This document shows, piece by piece, positions 1 through 9,021 of a stretch of DNA of 64,000 nt. The DNA is taken from positions 1-64,000 of the forward strand of contig JAFIHA010000016.1 in NCBI GenBank assembly GCA_017848965.1. The letters are read 5' to 3'. The stretch's first letter is position 1. The number at the start of each line of letters is the position of its first letter. Source of the DNA: Dechloromonas aromatica (nom. nud.) (GTDB taxonomy: Bacteria; Pseudomonadota; Gammaproteobacteria; Burkholderiales; Rhodocyclaceae). The notes beneath the pieces are model-generated. The model searched no databases. It had not been told where the DNA came from and saw only the letters and a program-made list of their open reading frames with translations. A program made the position numbers and the translations under genes.

Positions 1-60
1 CATGTGGCGCATGCTGCCGGTCAGCGCATCGTCGATCTCGATGCCTTTATAAACTGCCAT
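1..60 (-). CDS. 5' end of an unidentified protein (partial)
   Basis: Twenty in-frame codons run off the left edge of the window, beginning ATG-GCA-GTT-TAT on the minus strand. An AGGGGA ribosome-binding site lies about six bases before the ATG, which makes the start credible. The visible N-terminus (MAVYKGIEIDDALTGSMRHM) has no signal peptide and I do not recognise the family. It lies downstream of lplT on the same strand but after a 194-base gap, which contains a weak CCTTT/AAAGG hairpin near 150-185. It therefore probably has its own promoter. Confidence 0.5.
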   Translation of the reverse strand, partial: MAVYKGIEIDDALTGSMRHM

Positions 61-254
61 GTCTTGTCCCCTGCCCGAATTTTGGATTTTTGCTCTGACA
101 CCGTCGCCGATCTGGCTGCGGCGTCGCCGATTGTTCGGCTAAGCAAAAAACGTTCCTTTTTTCAAAGGCTTGCGGGGCAAGGGGTTTGCAGGGAGGAAGA
201 GTGATGTTGTCGGCTTGCGGACCGACAATGTAGCAAGCCTGCCAAGGCGGTCGG

Positions 255-1517
255 TCAGTGCGTCGAATCGTCGAGGTGGATGACGTCGTCGCGATCGCGC
301 TGGTTCGCCAGGTGGCGCTTGCGGATCAGGTACATGAGGGCGCTGACCGAGAGACCGAACAGAGTGAGGATCCAGTAGATCGACAGGTCGGCGCGAATCA
401 TCACGTAATAGAGACCGGTCATGATCAGGATCGACAGGTTCTCGTTGAAGTTCTGGACGGCGATCGAATGCCCGGCACCCATCAGGATGTGGCCGCGGTG
501 TTGCAACAGCGCATTCATCGGCACGACGAAGAAACCGGAAAGGCCGCCGATCAGGATCAGCAACGGAATGGCCAGCCAGATGTGGTGGACGAAGTTCATG
601 ACCAGCACGACGATGCCCATGGCGATGCCAAGCGGAATGACCCCGAGCGACTTGCGCAAGGTGATGAAGCGGGCGGCGACGATCGCCCCGCCGGCAACCC
701 CGAAGGCGACCACGCCCTGCAGCATCGACGATGCCGAAAGGTCGAGGCCGAGCGCAACCGCCGACCATTTGATGACGATGAACTGCAGTGTCGCGCCCGC
801 TCCCCAGAACAAGGTCGTTACCGCCAGCGAAATCTGGCCCAGGCGATCACGCCAGAGCAGGCTCAGGCAGTGGCCGAATTCGTGGAGCAGATAGAAGGGG
901 TTCTTCTTCAGCGGTTTGTGATCGACGCCGGTATCGGGGACGTAGAGGTTGAACAGGGCGGCGATCACATACAGCAGGATGATCAGCGTGATGGCTACTT
1001 CGCCGGCAGTGTCGAGCCCGGTGTCGATGAACGGTAGATCGAACACCAGCAGGTGCGCGGCAATTTTGGGCTCGATCAGGAGTCCGCCAATGACGACACC
1101 AAGGATGATGGCGCCGACGGTGAGGCCTTCGATCCAGCCGTTGGCGACGACCAGCAGGCGATGCGGCAGGTATTCGGTGAGGATGCCGTACTTCGCCGGC
1201 GAGTAGGCGGCGGCGCCCAGGCCGACGATGGCGTAGGCGAACAGTGGATGGACATGGAAGAACATCAGCGCGCAACCGACAATCTTGATGCTGTTGCTGA
1301 TCAGCATCACCCGTCCTTTCGGCATCGAATCCGCAAAGGCGCCGACAAAGGCGGCGAGTACGACGTAGGAGAGGGTGAAGCTGGTTTTCAGTAAGGGTTC
1401 GTAGGCTTCCGGGGCATGCATTTCACGCAATGCCGCGATAGCGGCAATGAGCAGCGCATTGTCGGCCAGCGCAGAGAAAAATTGCGCAGCCATGATGATG
1501 TAGAAGCCGAACGGCAC
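255..1517 (-). CDS. lplT: Lysophospholipid transporter LplT (MFS family)
   Basis: This 420-residue inner-membrane protein has the twelve-helix pattern of the major facilitator superfamily. Its N-terminus, with FYIIMAAQFFSALADNAL, matches LplT, which flips lysophospholipids inward for reacylation. LplT normally works with the acyltransferase Aas; no Aas-like gene is visible here, although fused or unlinked arrangements are known. The start is a GTG at 1517 preceded by GAGAGA; the next in-frame ATG is eight codons later, inside the first helix. A TATAAA-like -10 element on the minus strand lies at 1552-1557. The gene is divergent from the type VI secretion operon and appears monocistronic. Confidence 0.88.
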   Translation of the reverse strand: MPFGFYIIMAAQFFSALADNALLIAAIAALREMHAPEAYEPLLKTSFTLSYVVLAAFVGAFADSMPKGRVMLISNSIKIVGCALMFFHVHPLFAYAIVGLGAAAYSPAKYGILTEYLPHRLLVVANGWIEGLTVGAIILGVVIGGLLIEPKIAAHLLVFDLPFIDTGLDTAGEVAITLIILLYVIAALFNLYVPDTGVDHKPLKKNPFYLLHEFGHCLSLLWRDRLGQISLAVTTLFWGAGATLQFIVIKWSAVALGLDLSASSMLQGVVAFGVAGGAIVAARFITLRKSLGVIPLGIAMGIVVLVMNFVHHIWLAIPLLILIGGLSGFFVVPMNALLQHRGHILMGAGHSIAVQNFNENLSILIMTGLYYVMIRADLSIYWILTLFGLSVSALMYLIRKRHLANQRDRDDVIHLDDSTH

Positions 1518-1854
1518 GGAACTGATCTCTCTCGTATTACTTTGGGCGAGGTTTATACCACGTATTGATCAAGGGCGTTCGTGTCCGGTGTTTTCCTTGG
1601 CGAGCGGATCGGGGCGATTTTTTCGCGCGGATTACTGCGCACAAACAGACACTCCTGTTGTATGTCCGCGCTGTTATCACATGTGAATATTTTCAGTGTA
1701 GAAAGTTGTAAACGCTCTGTTGCTCCGGGTTTACAAATCTAAACACCATTACAAAATGCTGTTGATATATTGGCCGCAATTATTAAGCATATTAAAAAAG
1801 CATAAATAAGCCCCCCAGCAGAAACAGAGACTTTGTAGCAACCAGGGGCTGGAA
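1518..1854. promoter_or_regulatory. Divergent lplT / type VI operon regulatory region
   Basis: This 337-base gap between the divergent lplT and tssA starts holds no credible ORF. The half nearest tssA (about 1680-1810) is markedly AT-rich for this genome. It contains a TTGATA hexamer at 1762-1767 with a poor -10 partner, and a strong inverted repeat listed separately. I see no sigma-54 -24/-12 consensus. It is the only plausible place for the main promoter of the type VI operon. Confidence 0.5.
1706..1736. promoter_or_regulatory. Inverted repeat TTGTAAAC-N15-GTTTACAA, candidate operator
   Basis: Two perfect 8-base half-sites, TTGTAAAC at 1706-1713 and GTTTACAA at 1729-1736, are separated by 15 bases. 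Their centres are 23 bases apart, about two helical turns. The repeat lies 119 bases before the tssA start, where a dimeric regulator of the type VI operon could bind. No T-tract follows, so it is not an obvious terminator. The cognate regulator is unknown. Confidence 0.4.
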
Positions 1855-2844
1855 TTGTTGGCAGGGGAACATTCAAATATCGATCTCGAGTTCGACGAGC
1901 GCTTTCTGATCATCGATCAGTTGATCAGCGAGCACGAGGCGGACTTCGATGCGCCATTACGCAAGGGGAAAGATCCCTTTGACTGGGCGCGGATCGCCGA
2001 CGATTGCGCAGCGCTGGCGCGCGAGACCCGGGATTTTCGTATTGCGCTCTGGTGGTTGCGGGCGCGCGCCGAAGTCGGCGGTCTGGTCGCCTGGGTCGAT
2101 GGCCTGAGCTACATCCTTGAATTGCTCGAACTCCCGGAAGACGCTGTCCATCCTCAAGGCGATGCTGAACTGTCGAGCGGCGAACTGCATGCGACGGCAC
2201 TCAACTGGCTGACTTCCTCCCGCAGTCTGGCCGCCTTCCGGAAACTCCCCCTGACCAGCGACGCCGCCTGGAGCGTTGCCGCACTGCTGCCCGATGTCGC
2301 TGGCTCGCGCCATGGTTCGGACAGCGAACAGGCAAAGCTTCGCGATGCCTTGCGCGCCGATCAGGCGCGCAGTGATCTCAATTGCGCCTTGCTCAACCGG
2401 GCCAAGGCCTGTCTGGAAGAAATCGCTGTCCGTCTCGACGAGCGAGCCGGCGATGCCGGTGGCGACTTCAGCGAATTGATCGCTGCCGTCGGTCACGCCG
2501 CGCACCGTCTGGCGCCGCTGACGACGCATTCGCAGCAACTCGAAGCGGCCGCTGAAAGCGCGGTCGAAGCCGCAAGCGTGGCGCCCGTTGCCGACTTGCC
2601 TGGCACCGCTGGCGGCATGCGTCTGGCAGGCGATGGCTTTGCCATCCATAGCCGCGACGAAGTGCGCCTCGTACTGACGGCGCTCGAACGCTATTACAAC
2701 GAACACGAAAGCGGTCATCCGGCGCCGATCTTCATCCAACGCCTGCAGCGGATGGTCGACATGAGTTTTGAGCTGCTGATGCGGGAGTTGTTTTCCGAAT
2801 CGGACAGGCTTCTGGATCGGCTGGTGAAACCGGCTGCGAATTGA
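1855..2844 (+). CDS. tssA: Type VI secretion protein TssA
   Basis: This 329-residue protein carries the ImpA N-terminal domain (roughly residues 25-150) that defines TssA, the cap/priming factor that coordinates baseplate docking and tail-sheath polymerisation. The C-terminal half is shorter than in the largest TssA classes. Translation starts at a TTG (1855), with AGGGG at 1844-1848 at ideal spacing; a second TTG follows immediately and there is no in-frame ATG nearby. It is the first gene of the operon, 31 bases before tssB. The use of TTG suggests low translation relative to the structural sheath genes. Confidence 0.85.
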   Translation: MLAGEHSNIDLEFDERFLIIDQLISEHEADFDAPLRKGKDPFDWARIADDCAALARETRDFRIALWWLRARAEVGGLVAWVDGLSYILELLELPEDAVHPQGDAELSSGELHATALNWLTSSRSLAAFRKLPLTSDAAWSVAALLPDVAGSRHGSDSEQAKLRDALRADQARSDLNCALLNRAKACLEEIAVRLDERAGDAGGDFSELIAAVGHAAHRLAPLTTHSQQLEAAAESAVEAASVAPVADLPGTAGGMRLAGDGFAIHSRDEVRLVLTALERYYNEHESGHPAPIFIQRLQRMVDMSFELLMRELFSESDRLLDRLVKPAAN

Positions 2845-2875
2845 TTTTTCACCTTTTTATCGACGGAGAGCAGGT

Positions 2876-3442
2876 GTGGCTAAACATTACGACGGTCAGA
2901 AATTCATCGGAAAGCAACGCGCCCCGCGGGTGCAGATCGAGTACGACGTTGAAATCTATGGCTCGCAGAAGAAAGTCGAGCTGCCTTTTGTGGTGGGGGT
3001 GATGGCGGACCTTTCCGGTGAAAACCGCGAATCCCTGGCGCCGATCGAGGAGCGGGACTTCATCGACATCGATGACGAAACCTTTGACAAGCGGATGGCG
3101 CAGATCGCGCCGAAGGTCGCTTTCTACTGCGAAGACACGCTGACCGACGACGATCCCGGTGCCCTCATCGACGTCAATCTGACCTTCAACTCGATGCAGG
3201 ACTTTGAGCCCGGCGAAATCGCCCGCCGCATTCCGGAGCTGGCTGCGCTGCTCAAGGCGCGTAACGAGCTGAAGGAATTGACCACTTACATGGACGGCAA
3301 GATGGCCGCCCAGGATTTGATCGAGCAGATCCTGACCAACACCAAGTACACCGGCAAGGAACTGGAAGTCCGCGATGACGCCGATTGGCCGAAGGCACCG
3401 GAAGAGGACCTGCCTGCTGCTCAAGACAAGCAACCCGAGTGA
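2876..3442 (+). CDS. tssB: Type VI sheath small subunit TssB (VipA)
   Basis: TssB pairs with TssC to build the contractile sheath in the cytoplasm. The 188-residue length is close to that usual for the family, and the N-terminus (KFIGKQRAPRVQIEYDVE) and central FVVGVMADLSG segment are typical TssB features. The start is GTG at 2876, preceded by GGAGAG. The stop lies 17 bases before the chosen tssC start, so the two sheath subunits are produced from adjacent cistrons as expected for a 1:1 complex. Confidence 0.95.
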   Translation: MAKHYDGQKFIGKQRAPRVQIEYDVEIYGSQKKVELPFVVGVMADLSGENRESLAPIEERDFIDIDDETFDKRMAQIAPKVAFYCEDTLTDDDPGALIDVNLTFNSMQDFEPGEIARRIPELAALLKARNELKELTTYMDGKMAAQDLIEQILTNTKYTGKELEVRDDADWPKAPEEDLPAAQDKQPE

Positions 3443-3459
3443 ACGAAAGAGTGAACGCG

Positions 3460-4965
3460 ATGAGTACCGTATTCGAAAGCCAAGCCGATGCAACCCAGGT
3501 CGTCACCCTGGAGAATGACAGCGAACTCAAGGAGCTGCTGAAGAAATCCTTCCGTCCCCGCACCAACGAGGCCGCCGAAGCGGTGCAGACCGCAGTCAAC
3601 ACCTTGTTGCAGTTTGTCCGCCGCGACAAGGTTGTCGTCTACAAGGACGTGCTGAAAACGGTCGATGAACTGGTCGCCGAAATTGATGCCAAGATTTCCA
3701 AGCAACTGACCAAGATCCTGCATCACCCCGAGATGCAGAAACTGGAAGGCGCCTGGCGCGGCTTGCATTACCTGGTCTCGAATACCGAGGTCAGCGCCAA
3801 TCTGCGCATCCGGGTGATGAACATCAGCAAGAAGGAACTGGGCCGTACCCTGCGCCACTACAAGGGCGGTGCCTGGGACCAGAGCCCGATCTTCAAGAAG
3901 ATCTACGAACAGGAATTCGGCCAGTTCGGCGGCCAGCCCTTCGGTTGCATCGTCGGTGATTACGAATTCAACCACAGCCCGCACGACGTCGCGCTGCTCA
4001 CCGAAATGGCGAAGATCGCTGCCTCGGCGCACGCCCCCTTCATTTCGGCGGCGGCACCGGGGACCATGCAGATGGACTCGTGGTCGGAACTGGCCAACCC
4101 GCGCGACATCTCGAAGATCTTCCAGGCCGTCGAATATGCCGCCTGGCGCCGGCTGCGCGAATCGAACGACTCGCGCTACCTGTCGCTGACCTTGCCGCGT
4201 TTCCTGGCGCGTCTGCCCTACGGTGCTCATACCCACGAGGTACCGGAATTCGCTTTCGAGGAAACCACCAATCCCGATAGCGACAAGGATTTCTGCTGGG
4301 CCAACTCGGCCTATGCGATGGCCGCCAACATCACCCGGGCCTTCTCGGAATACGGCTGGTGTACCAAGATTCGCGGTGTCGAATCGGGCGGTGCCGTCGA
4401 AATCCTGCCGAACTTCGTCTATTCCAATTCGGATGGCGAAAAGCTCCTGTACTGCCCGACCGAGATTGCGATTTCCGATCGTCGCGAACACGAACTGTCG
4501 AACGCCGGCTTCATGCCGCTGGTTTTCCGCAAGAACTCGGACATGGCGGCCTTCATCGGCGCCCGCACTATGCACAAGCCGGCCATCTACGAAGACGACG
4601 ACGCCACCGCCAACGCCAACCTGTCGGCCCGCCTGCCCTACATCTTCGCCACGTGCCGCTTCGCCCACTACCTGAAGTGCATCGTCCGCGACAAGATCGG
4701 TTCGTTCAAGTCGCGCGAAGAAACGCAGCGCTGGCTCAACGACTGGATCATGAACTACGTCGACGGCGACCCGACGATTTCGAGCGAAGCGACGAAATCG
4801 CGCCGCCCGCTGTCCGCTGCTGAAGTGATCGTGGACGAACTCCCTGACAACCCGGGTTACTACCGCGCCCAGTTCTTCCTGCGTCCGCATTACCAACTTG
4901 AGGGGTTGACCGTGTCCCTCCGGCTGGTTTCCAAGCTGCCGTCCGCCAAGCAGACGAGTCAGTGA
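3460..4965 (+). CDS. tssC: Type VI sheath large subunit TssC (VipB)
   Basis: This 501-residue protein is the large sheath subunit. Diagnostic segments include EGAWRGLHYLVSNTE near the N-terminus and a C-terminal region ending in typical TssC beta structure (GYYRAQFFLRPHYQLEGL). The reading frame is open upstream to 3385 inside tssB, but ATG 3460 has GAAAGAG eight bases upstream, and the protein from there begins MSTVFESQ like its relatives. A hairpin and then hcp follow. Contraction of the TssB-TssC tube drives the Hcp-VgrG needle out of the cell. Confidence 0.95.
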   Translation: MSTVFESQADATQVVTLENDSELKELLKKSFRPRTNEAAEAVQTAVNTLLQFVRRDKVVVYKDVLKTVDELVAEIDAKISKQLTKILHHPEMQKLEGAWRGLHYLVSNTEVSANLRIRVMNISKKELGRTLRHYKGGAWDQSPIFKKIYEQEFGQFGGQPFGCIVGDYEFNHSPHDVALLTEMAKIAASAHAPFISAAAPGTMQMDSWSELANPRDISKIFQAVEYAAWRRLRESNDSRYLSLTLPRFLARLPYGAHTHEVPEFAFEETTNPDSDKDFCWANSAYAMAANITRAFSEYGWCTKIRGVESGGAVEILPNFVYSNSDGEKLLYCPTEIAISDRREHELSNAGFMPLVFRKNSDMAAFIGARTMHKPAIYEDDDATANANLSARLPYIFATCRFAHYLKCIVRDKIGSFKSREETQRWLNDWIMNYVDGDPTISSEATKSRRPLSAAEVIVDELPDNPGYYRAQFFLRPHYQLEGLTVSLRLVSKLPSAKQTSQ

Positions 4966-4972
4966 GGAAACG

Positions 4973-5004
4973 CCGGGCGTACTGACAAATTCTAGTCCGC
5001 CCGG
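4973..5004 (+). other. mRNA hairpin between tssC and hcp
   Basis: CCGGGCG (4973-4979) pairs with CGCCCGG (4998-5004), and ACT (4981-4983) can extend the stem with AGT (4994-4996), leaving a 10-base loop. No T-tract follows, so it is more likely an RNA-stability or processing element than a terminator. It lies 39 bases before the hcp start. Confidence 0.5.
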
Positions 5005-5043
5005 TCATTCCACGGTTCCATTCATCTTTTCCTAGGAGCAATC

Positions 5044-5568
5044 ATGGCACAAGCACTTGTTGACTATTTCCTGCAGATCGACGGCGTCGAGGGCGAGTCT
5101 CCCGACCAGCAGTATCCTGGCCTGATCCAGCTGCAAAGCTGGCAGTGGGCTGAAGAAAACTCCGGTCGCTGGGGTTTCGGTAGCGGTGGTGGTGCGGGCA
5201 AGGTCGAAATGAAGGACTTCGAGTTCCGCATGGTCACCAACAAGGCCTCGCCGAAGCTCTTCCTGATGTGCGCGACCGGCGATCACATTCCGCAAGCCAA
5301 GCTGATCTGCCGCAAGTCCGGTGGCACGCAGCTCGACTTCATGACGGTGACCTTCAGCAACTGCCTGGTTTCGTCTTTCACCACCGTCGGCAACCTGCCG
5401 GGCGACATGGCCACCAAGTTCGGCGTGACCGAAACGGTGCTGCCGGTTGACGAAATCAAGATCAACTTCGCCCGCATCGAAGTCGAGTACAAGGAGCAAC
5501 GCAATGACGGCACGATGGGCGCCGTCATCAAGGCGGGCTATGACCTGAAGCTGAACGCAACGGTCTAA
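5044..5568 (+). CDS. hcp: Hcp tube protein (TssD)
   Basis: This 174-residue protein is Hcp, which forms hexameric rings that stack into the secreted inner tube and can carry small effectors in their lumen. Family features visible are the N-terminal FLQIDGVEGES strand, the GGGAGKVEMKDFEF segment and a beta-rich body. The ATG at 5044 follows a TAGGAG ribosome-binding site. It has no C-terminal extension, so it is a plain structural Hcp. Hairpins flank it at 4973-5004 and 5582-5616, which fits selective accumulation of its mRNA. Confidence 0.96.
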   Translation: MAQALVDYFLQIDGVEGESPDQQYPGLIQLQSWQWAEENSGRWGFGSGGGAGKVEMKDFEFRMVTNKASPKLFLMCATGDHIPQAKLICRKSGGTQLDFMTVTFSNCLVSSFTTVGNLPGDMATKFGVTETVLPVDEIKINFARIEVEYKEQRNDGTMGAVIKAGYDLKLNATV

Positions 5569-5581
5569 ACCTCAGTCGGCA

Positions 5582-5616
5582 TTTGGTGCTGGCGAACAGG
5601 GTTCGTCGGCACCAAA
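5582..5616 (+). other. Strong mRNA hairpin between hcp and tssE
   Basis: TTTGGTGC (5582-5589) pairs with GCACCAAA (5609-5616), and inside it CGAAC (5593-5597) pairs with GTTCG (5601-5605). Only AACAGCAC follows, so termination would be partial at best. It starts 13 bases after the hcp stop and ends 7 bases before tssE. A role as a 3' stabiliser of hcp mRNA or as a partial attenuator is inferred. Confidence 0.5.
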
Positions 5617-5623
5617 ACAGCAC

Positions 5624-6094
5624 ATGAAACCACACAGCCAGATCAAGCACTCCTACACGCCCAACCTGTTCCAGCGGATCAGTCAGGGGGCGGGGAGTCA
5701 CGCCTCGGTCGCCGACTCCATCCAGGAAGAGGTGCTGCAGCTCCTGCGTCATGCGGCGCGTAGTCGTCGCCCGCGCGTCGACAGTGAAGCGCAGATCTGT
5801 TCGTCGGTATTCAACTACGGCTTGCCGATGGCTTCCTTCGGTAGCACCAGTGTTTCCGATGTCGAGGCCGTCGTCCGGCATCTCAAGCGGATGATTCCGG
5901 TCTTCGAACCGCGGATCGATCCGCACTCGCTGCAGATCACCACCACCCTTTCCAATGACCAGCACTTCCGCGAATCGGTCCTGTTCGACATCAGCGCCGA
6001 AGGGAAGGGGAACGTCGTTGCCTATCTCTCGTTTCGCCTTGCCGTCGATTTCAGTCACGGCGCGGTTCGTCTCGTCCGCAGGCCGAATTTGTGA
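5624..6094 (+). CDS. tssE: Type VI baseplate protein TssE
   Basis: TssE is the gp25-like wedge protein that starts sheath polymerisation on the baseplate. The 156-residue length is usual, and the gp25 signature is visible around SSVFNYGLPMASFG. The start ATG lies 7 bases after the hairpin that follows hcp. The last codons overlap the GTG start of tssF (6091) by four bases, indicating translational coupling of the wedge components E, F and G. Confidence 0.92.
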   Translation: MKPHSQIKHSYTPNLFQRISQGAGSHASVADSIQEEVLQLLRHAARSRRPRVDSEAQICSSVFNYGLPMASFGSTSVSDVEAVVRHLKRMIPVFEPRIDPHSLQITTTLSNDQHFRESVLFDISAEGKGNVVAYLSFRLAVDFSHGAVRLVRRPNL

Positions 6095-7941
6095 ATCCGA
6101 ACTTCATCGACCTCTATAACGAAGAACTGCGTTTCCTGCGCGAAGCCGGGCAATACTTCGCCGATGCCTATCCCCAGGTCGCCGGACAGCTCGGGATGCA
6201 CGAGGACACGATCAGCGACCCTTTCGTCGAGCGCCTGCTGGAAGGGGTTTCCTTCCTCACCGCCCGCATCCAGGCCAGGCTCGATGTCGAGCATGCCGAG
6301 TTCGCGCGCCAGATGCTGGCCCGCGTCGCTCCCCTGTGGGATGAATCGACGCCTTCGATCGCCACCCTGGCCTTCACCCCGGATTTTGCCTCGCCTGAGT
6401 GTCAGGGCGGCGTCACGCTGGACAAGGGCAGCATCATCCAGGCCCGCCTGCCGGGCAACAACAACGTGCTGCGTTTCACCACCGGGCAGACGATCCAGTT
6501 ACTGCCACTGGAAATCTCCAAGGTGCGCTGCGCCGCCACCATCAATCACCTGCCGCCGCGTATCGCGGCACAGGCCCAGGAAGCCGCCGGCGTCATCGCG
6601 CTGGAATTTTCCTGCCAGGGCCGGGCCAAGCTCGGCGAGCTGAAAACCGATTTTCTCGAACTGACCCTGGCTGGCGACATTCCTCTCTGCCATGCCATCC
6701 AGAAGCGCTTGCTGCACGATGCGATCAAGGTCTTCGCCTGGGCCGAGGACAGCGGGGCGCTGGAATACATCGAAATCGCCAAGGAATCGCTGGCCATCGT
6801 CGGCGTCACGCCGGAAGAAAGCCTGCTGCCCTCGTCGGCCAGCATGCTGCCTGGCCTGCGCCTGCTGCGCGAGTATTTTGCCCAGCCGAGCCGCTTCCTC
6901 GGCGTCCGGATTTCCGGGCTGGCCAAGTTGTTCAAGCGCATCGGCGAGCATCGCAAATTCCATATCGGTTTCCTGCTGAAGAGCGAGCCGGCCAACATCA
7001 TCAACCGGATCAACGCGCAGTGTTTCCGCCTGTTCGCGACGCCGGTCATCAATCTCTATCCGAAAACCTTCGACCCCATCGTCTACAACCCGGATCGCAC
7101 CGATCAGTGGCTGCTGGTCGATCGTCTGCGCCCTCTGGCCTACGACATCCACCACGTCACCGATTGTCGCGCCATCCTGGAGAACGGGCGCTGCCTTGGT
7201 CTGGCTCAGGTGCCGCCGCGCAATGGCTATGCACAGGACGGCCACGAAGGACATTTCAGTTCGCGCAAGCAGTACGTCACCTATGGTTCGGTCGACAAGG
7301 GCTCGTTGAAGAACCAGCTACCGATCCGCCATTTCGTCAATATCGGGCTCGATCCGGACACCGGCGTTCCGGAGGACGTCAAGTCGCTGCAGATCGACGG
7401 TTACGTCAGCGATCGCGGCTGGTATCGGGAGCATCTCGACCAGGCCGGGTTTGCGCTGACCAGCTCAAGCCAGATCGGCAAGATCGAATGCCTGCGTCTG
7501 CCCAGCGAAGCGCGCGACGAGCCGCTGCCCGAACGGCACTGGGAGGCGGTGCAGCTACTCGGTAGCAATCCCTTGCGCATGCGTGGTCGGGACGACAGCA
7601 AGCTGGTCAATGCCCTGCATCTGTGGTTGGGGCTGGCCAGCGATCCGGCCGTGCTCGCCGATCAACGGCGCATCAGTAGTCTGGACCGGGCGCGCAACAA
7701 GATGGGCTATTCCCGCTCGCCGGTTCCCGGTCCGATGTCCTGGGTCCGTTCCAACCGGCTGCGTTTCAACATCGATACCAAGCACCACCCCGATGGCGGG
7801 GCATGGCTGTTTTCCCGGATCGTCTGTCACGCGCTCCTCGATTGCGTCAATTTGAACGATGGACTGGAGGTTGACATTGATTTTGACGGCGAGCCGGGCG
7901 ATACCTTCACGAATCTTTCGCGTAGCGGAGGGCGGGGCTGA
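6091..7941 (+). CDS. tssF: Type VI baseplate protein TssF
   Basis: This 616-residue protein has the characteristic TssF opening (FIDLYNEELRFLREAGQYFA followed by DAYPQVAGQLG). TssF, with TssG and TssE, forms the baseplate wedge that contacts the TssJLM membrane complex through TssK. Translation starts at GTG 6091, overlapping the tssE stop, and ends by overlapping the tssG ATG by one base. The length is typical of the family. I saw no frame disruption. Confidence 0.95.
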   Translation: MNPNFIDLYNEELRFLREAGQYFADAYPQVAGQLGMHEDTISDPFVERLLEGVSFLTARIQARLDVEHAEFARQMLARVAPLWDESTPSIATLAFTPDFASPECQGGVTLDKGSIIQARLPGNNNVLRFTTGQTIQLLPLEISKVRCAATINHLPPRIAAQAQEAAGVIALEFSCQGRAKLGELKTDFLELTLAGDIPLCHAIQKRLLHDAIKVFAWAEDSGALEYIEIAKESLAIVGVTPEESLLPSSASMLPGLRLLREYFAQPSRFLGVRISGLAKLFKRIGEHRKFHIGFLLKSEPANIINRINAQCFRLFATPVINLYPKTFDPIVYNPDRTDQWLLVDRLRPLAYDIHHVTDCRAILENGRCLGLAQVPPRNGYAQDGHEGHFSSRKQYVTYGSVDKGSLKNQLPIRHFVNIGLDPDTGVPEDVKSLQIDGYVSDRGWYREHLDQAGFALTSSSQIGKIECLRLPSEARDEPLPERHWEAVQLLGSNPLRMRGRDDSKLVNALHLWLGLASDPAVLADQRRISSLDRARNKMGYSRSPVPGPMSWVRSNRLRFNIDTKHHPDGGAWLFSRIVCHALLDCVNLNDGLEVDIDFDGEPGDTFTNLSRSGGRG

Positions 7942-9008
7942 TGCAGGTGTCGACCGACGAATTCGTCCGACTGCATGAAGCCATGGCCTACGTGGATTCC
8001 GATGGCAAGCCGCGCCAACTGAAAGCGGACGAATCCTGGCGGGGAATTTCCAACCGCAAGACCCTGCACGAGTTGCTGCGTCGTCTCGAGTCGCTGGTCG
8101 CCAATGACGGTTACGGTTTGCGGCCGGGCTGGGATCAGGGCTGGCTGCGCCTCGAGCAAGCGGCAGAGCTTTATTTCTCGGGCAGCGAACTGCAGGATGT
8201 CCGCCTCGAACCGGCCAAGGAAAAAGGCGGGCGCGACGCCGAACACGATGTGCTGCGCATCCGCATGCGTCATTTCGGGCTGTTCGCTCCCTACGGTCCA
8301 CTGCCGATCCATGTCACCGAGCACGCCAAGTACGAGCGCAGCTTCGAGCGCAACGCCGGTTTCGAAGCCTTCCTCAACCTGTTGAGCGGGCATCTCGCGG
8401 TGCTCGACTACCGCGCCTACGCGAACACCCATCCGGTCATCAGCCTGTACGGCCATCCCCGCCTGGCCGGTTTTTCGCGCCGCCTGGAGAACCTTGCTTC
8501 GGGCTGGATGGCGGGTGACGACAGGGCCTACGCAGCGCATATCCAGCGTTGTCGGCTCGGTCAGAGCTGGGCCTACGTCCGCCCGGAACGCAGTTTGGCC
8601 GCGCTGGAAACGATCCTTTCCCGCTATTTCTCGATCGACGTCAAGGTCACGCCGCGCCACGGGCGCTGGATCGAGATCGGCGGCGAGAGTGGCGAAAAGC
8701 GCCTTGGCCAATGGCGGGTCGGGCGGCGCATCTTCGATACGCAATCGGCCATCCATGTCCGGCTCGGTCCGGTGGATGCCAAGGATTTCCCGCAGTTCCA
8801 GCGCGCTTCCGAACGGATGAAGACGATGGTCCGCCTGATTGAGGACTACACCGGCGGCCAGGTCAATGCGCGCATCGACGTCGATGTCCGGACTTCGCCA
8901 AGCCTGCGCGCCGCTCTGGGCAAGACGCGCATCGGACAGAACACCTGGATCAAACCGTCTGACGAACTGAAGACGATTTGTACCCATAACCCATACGAAT
9001 TACTTTGA
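7941..9008 (+). CDS. tssG: Type VI baseplate protein TssG
   Basis: TssG is the third wedge protein and binds TssF in a 2:1 TssF:TssG complex. The 355-residue sequence contains the family's conserved central stretch (MRHFGLFAPYGPLPIHVTEH) and a C-terminal ending in NTWIKPSDELKTI. The start ATG shares one base with the tssF stop. The gene ends 13 bases before tssH and sits at its standard place in the wedge block. Confidence 0.94.
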   Translation: MQVSTDEFVRLHEAMAYVDSDGKPRQLKADESWRGISNRKTLHELLRRLESLVANDGYGLRPGWDQGWLRLEQAAELYFSGSELQDVRLEPAKEKGGRDAEHDVLRIRMRHFGLFAPYGPLPIHVTEHAKYERSFERNAGFEAFLNLLSGHLAVLDYRAYANTHPVISLYGHPRLAGFSRRLENLASGWMAGDDRAYAAHIQRCRLGQSWAYVRPERSLAALETILSRYFSIDVKVTPRHGRWIEIGGESGEKRLGQWRVGRRIFDTQSAIHVRLGPVDAKDFPQFQRASERMKTMVRLIEDYTGGQVNARIDVDVRTSPSLRAALGKTRIGQNTWIKPSDELKTICTHNPYELL

Positions 9009-9021
9009 CGGAGTCATTTGC

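Noticed and set aside
4..204. A 66-codon plus-strand frame at the left edge
   Set aside because: It runs antisense to the start of a minus-strand gene that has its own ribosome-binding site, and shows no recognisable domain or start signal.
1518..1854. A sigma-54 promoter for the T6SS operon
   Set aside because: No TGGCAC-N5-TTGCW-like pair was found in the gap.
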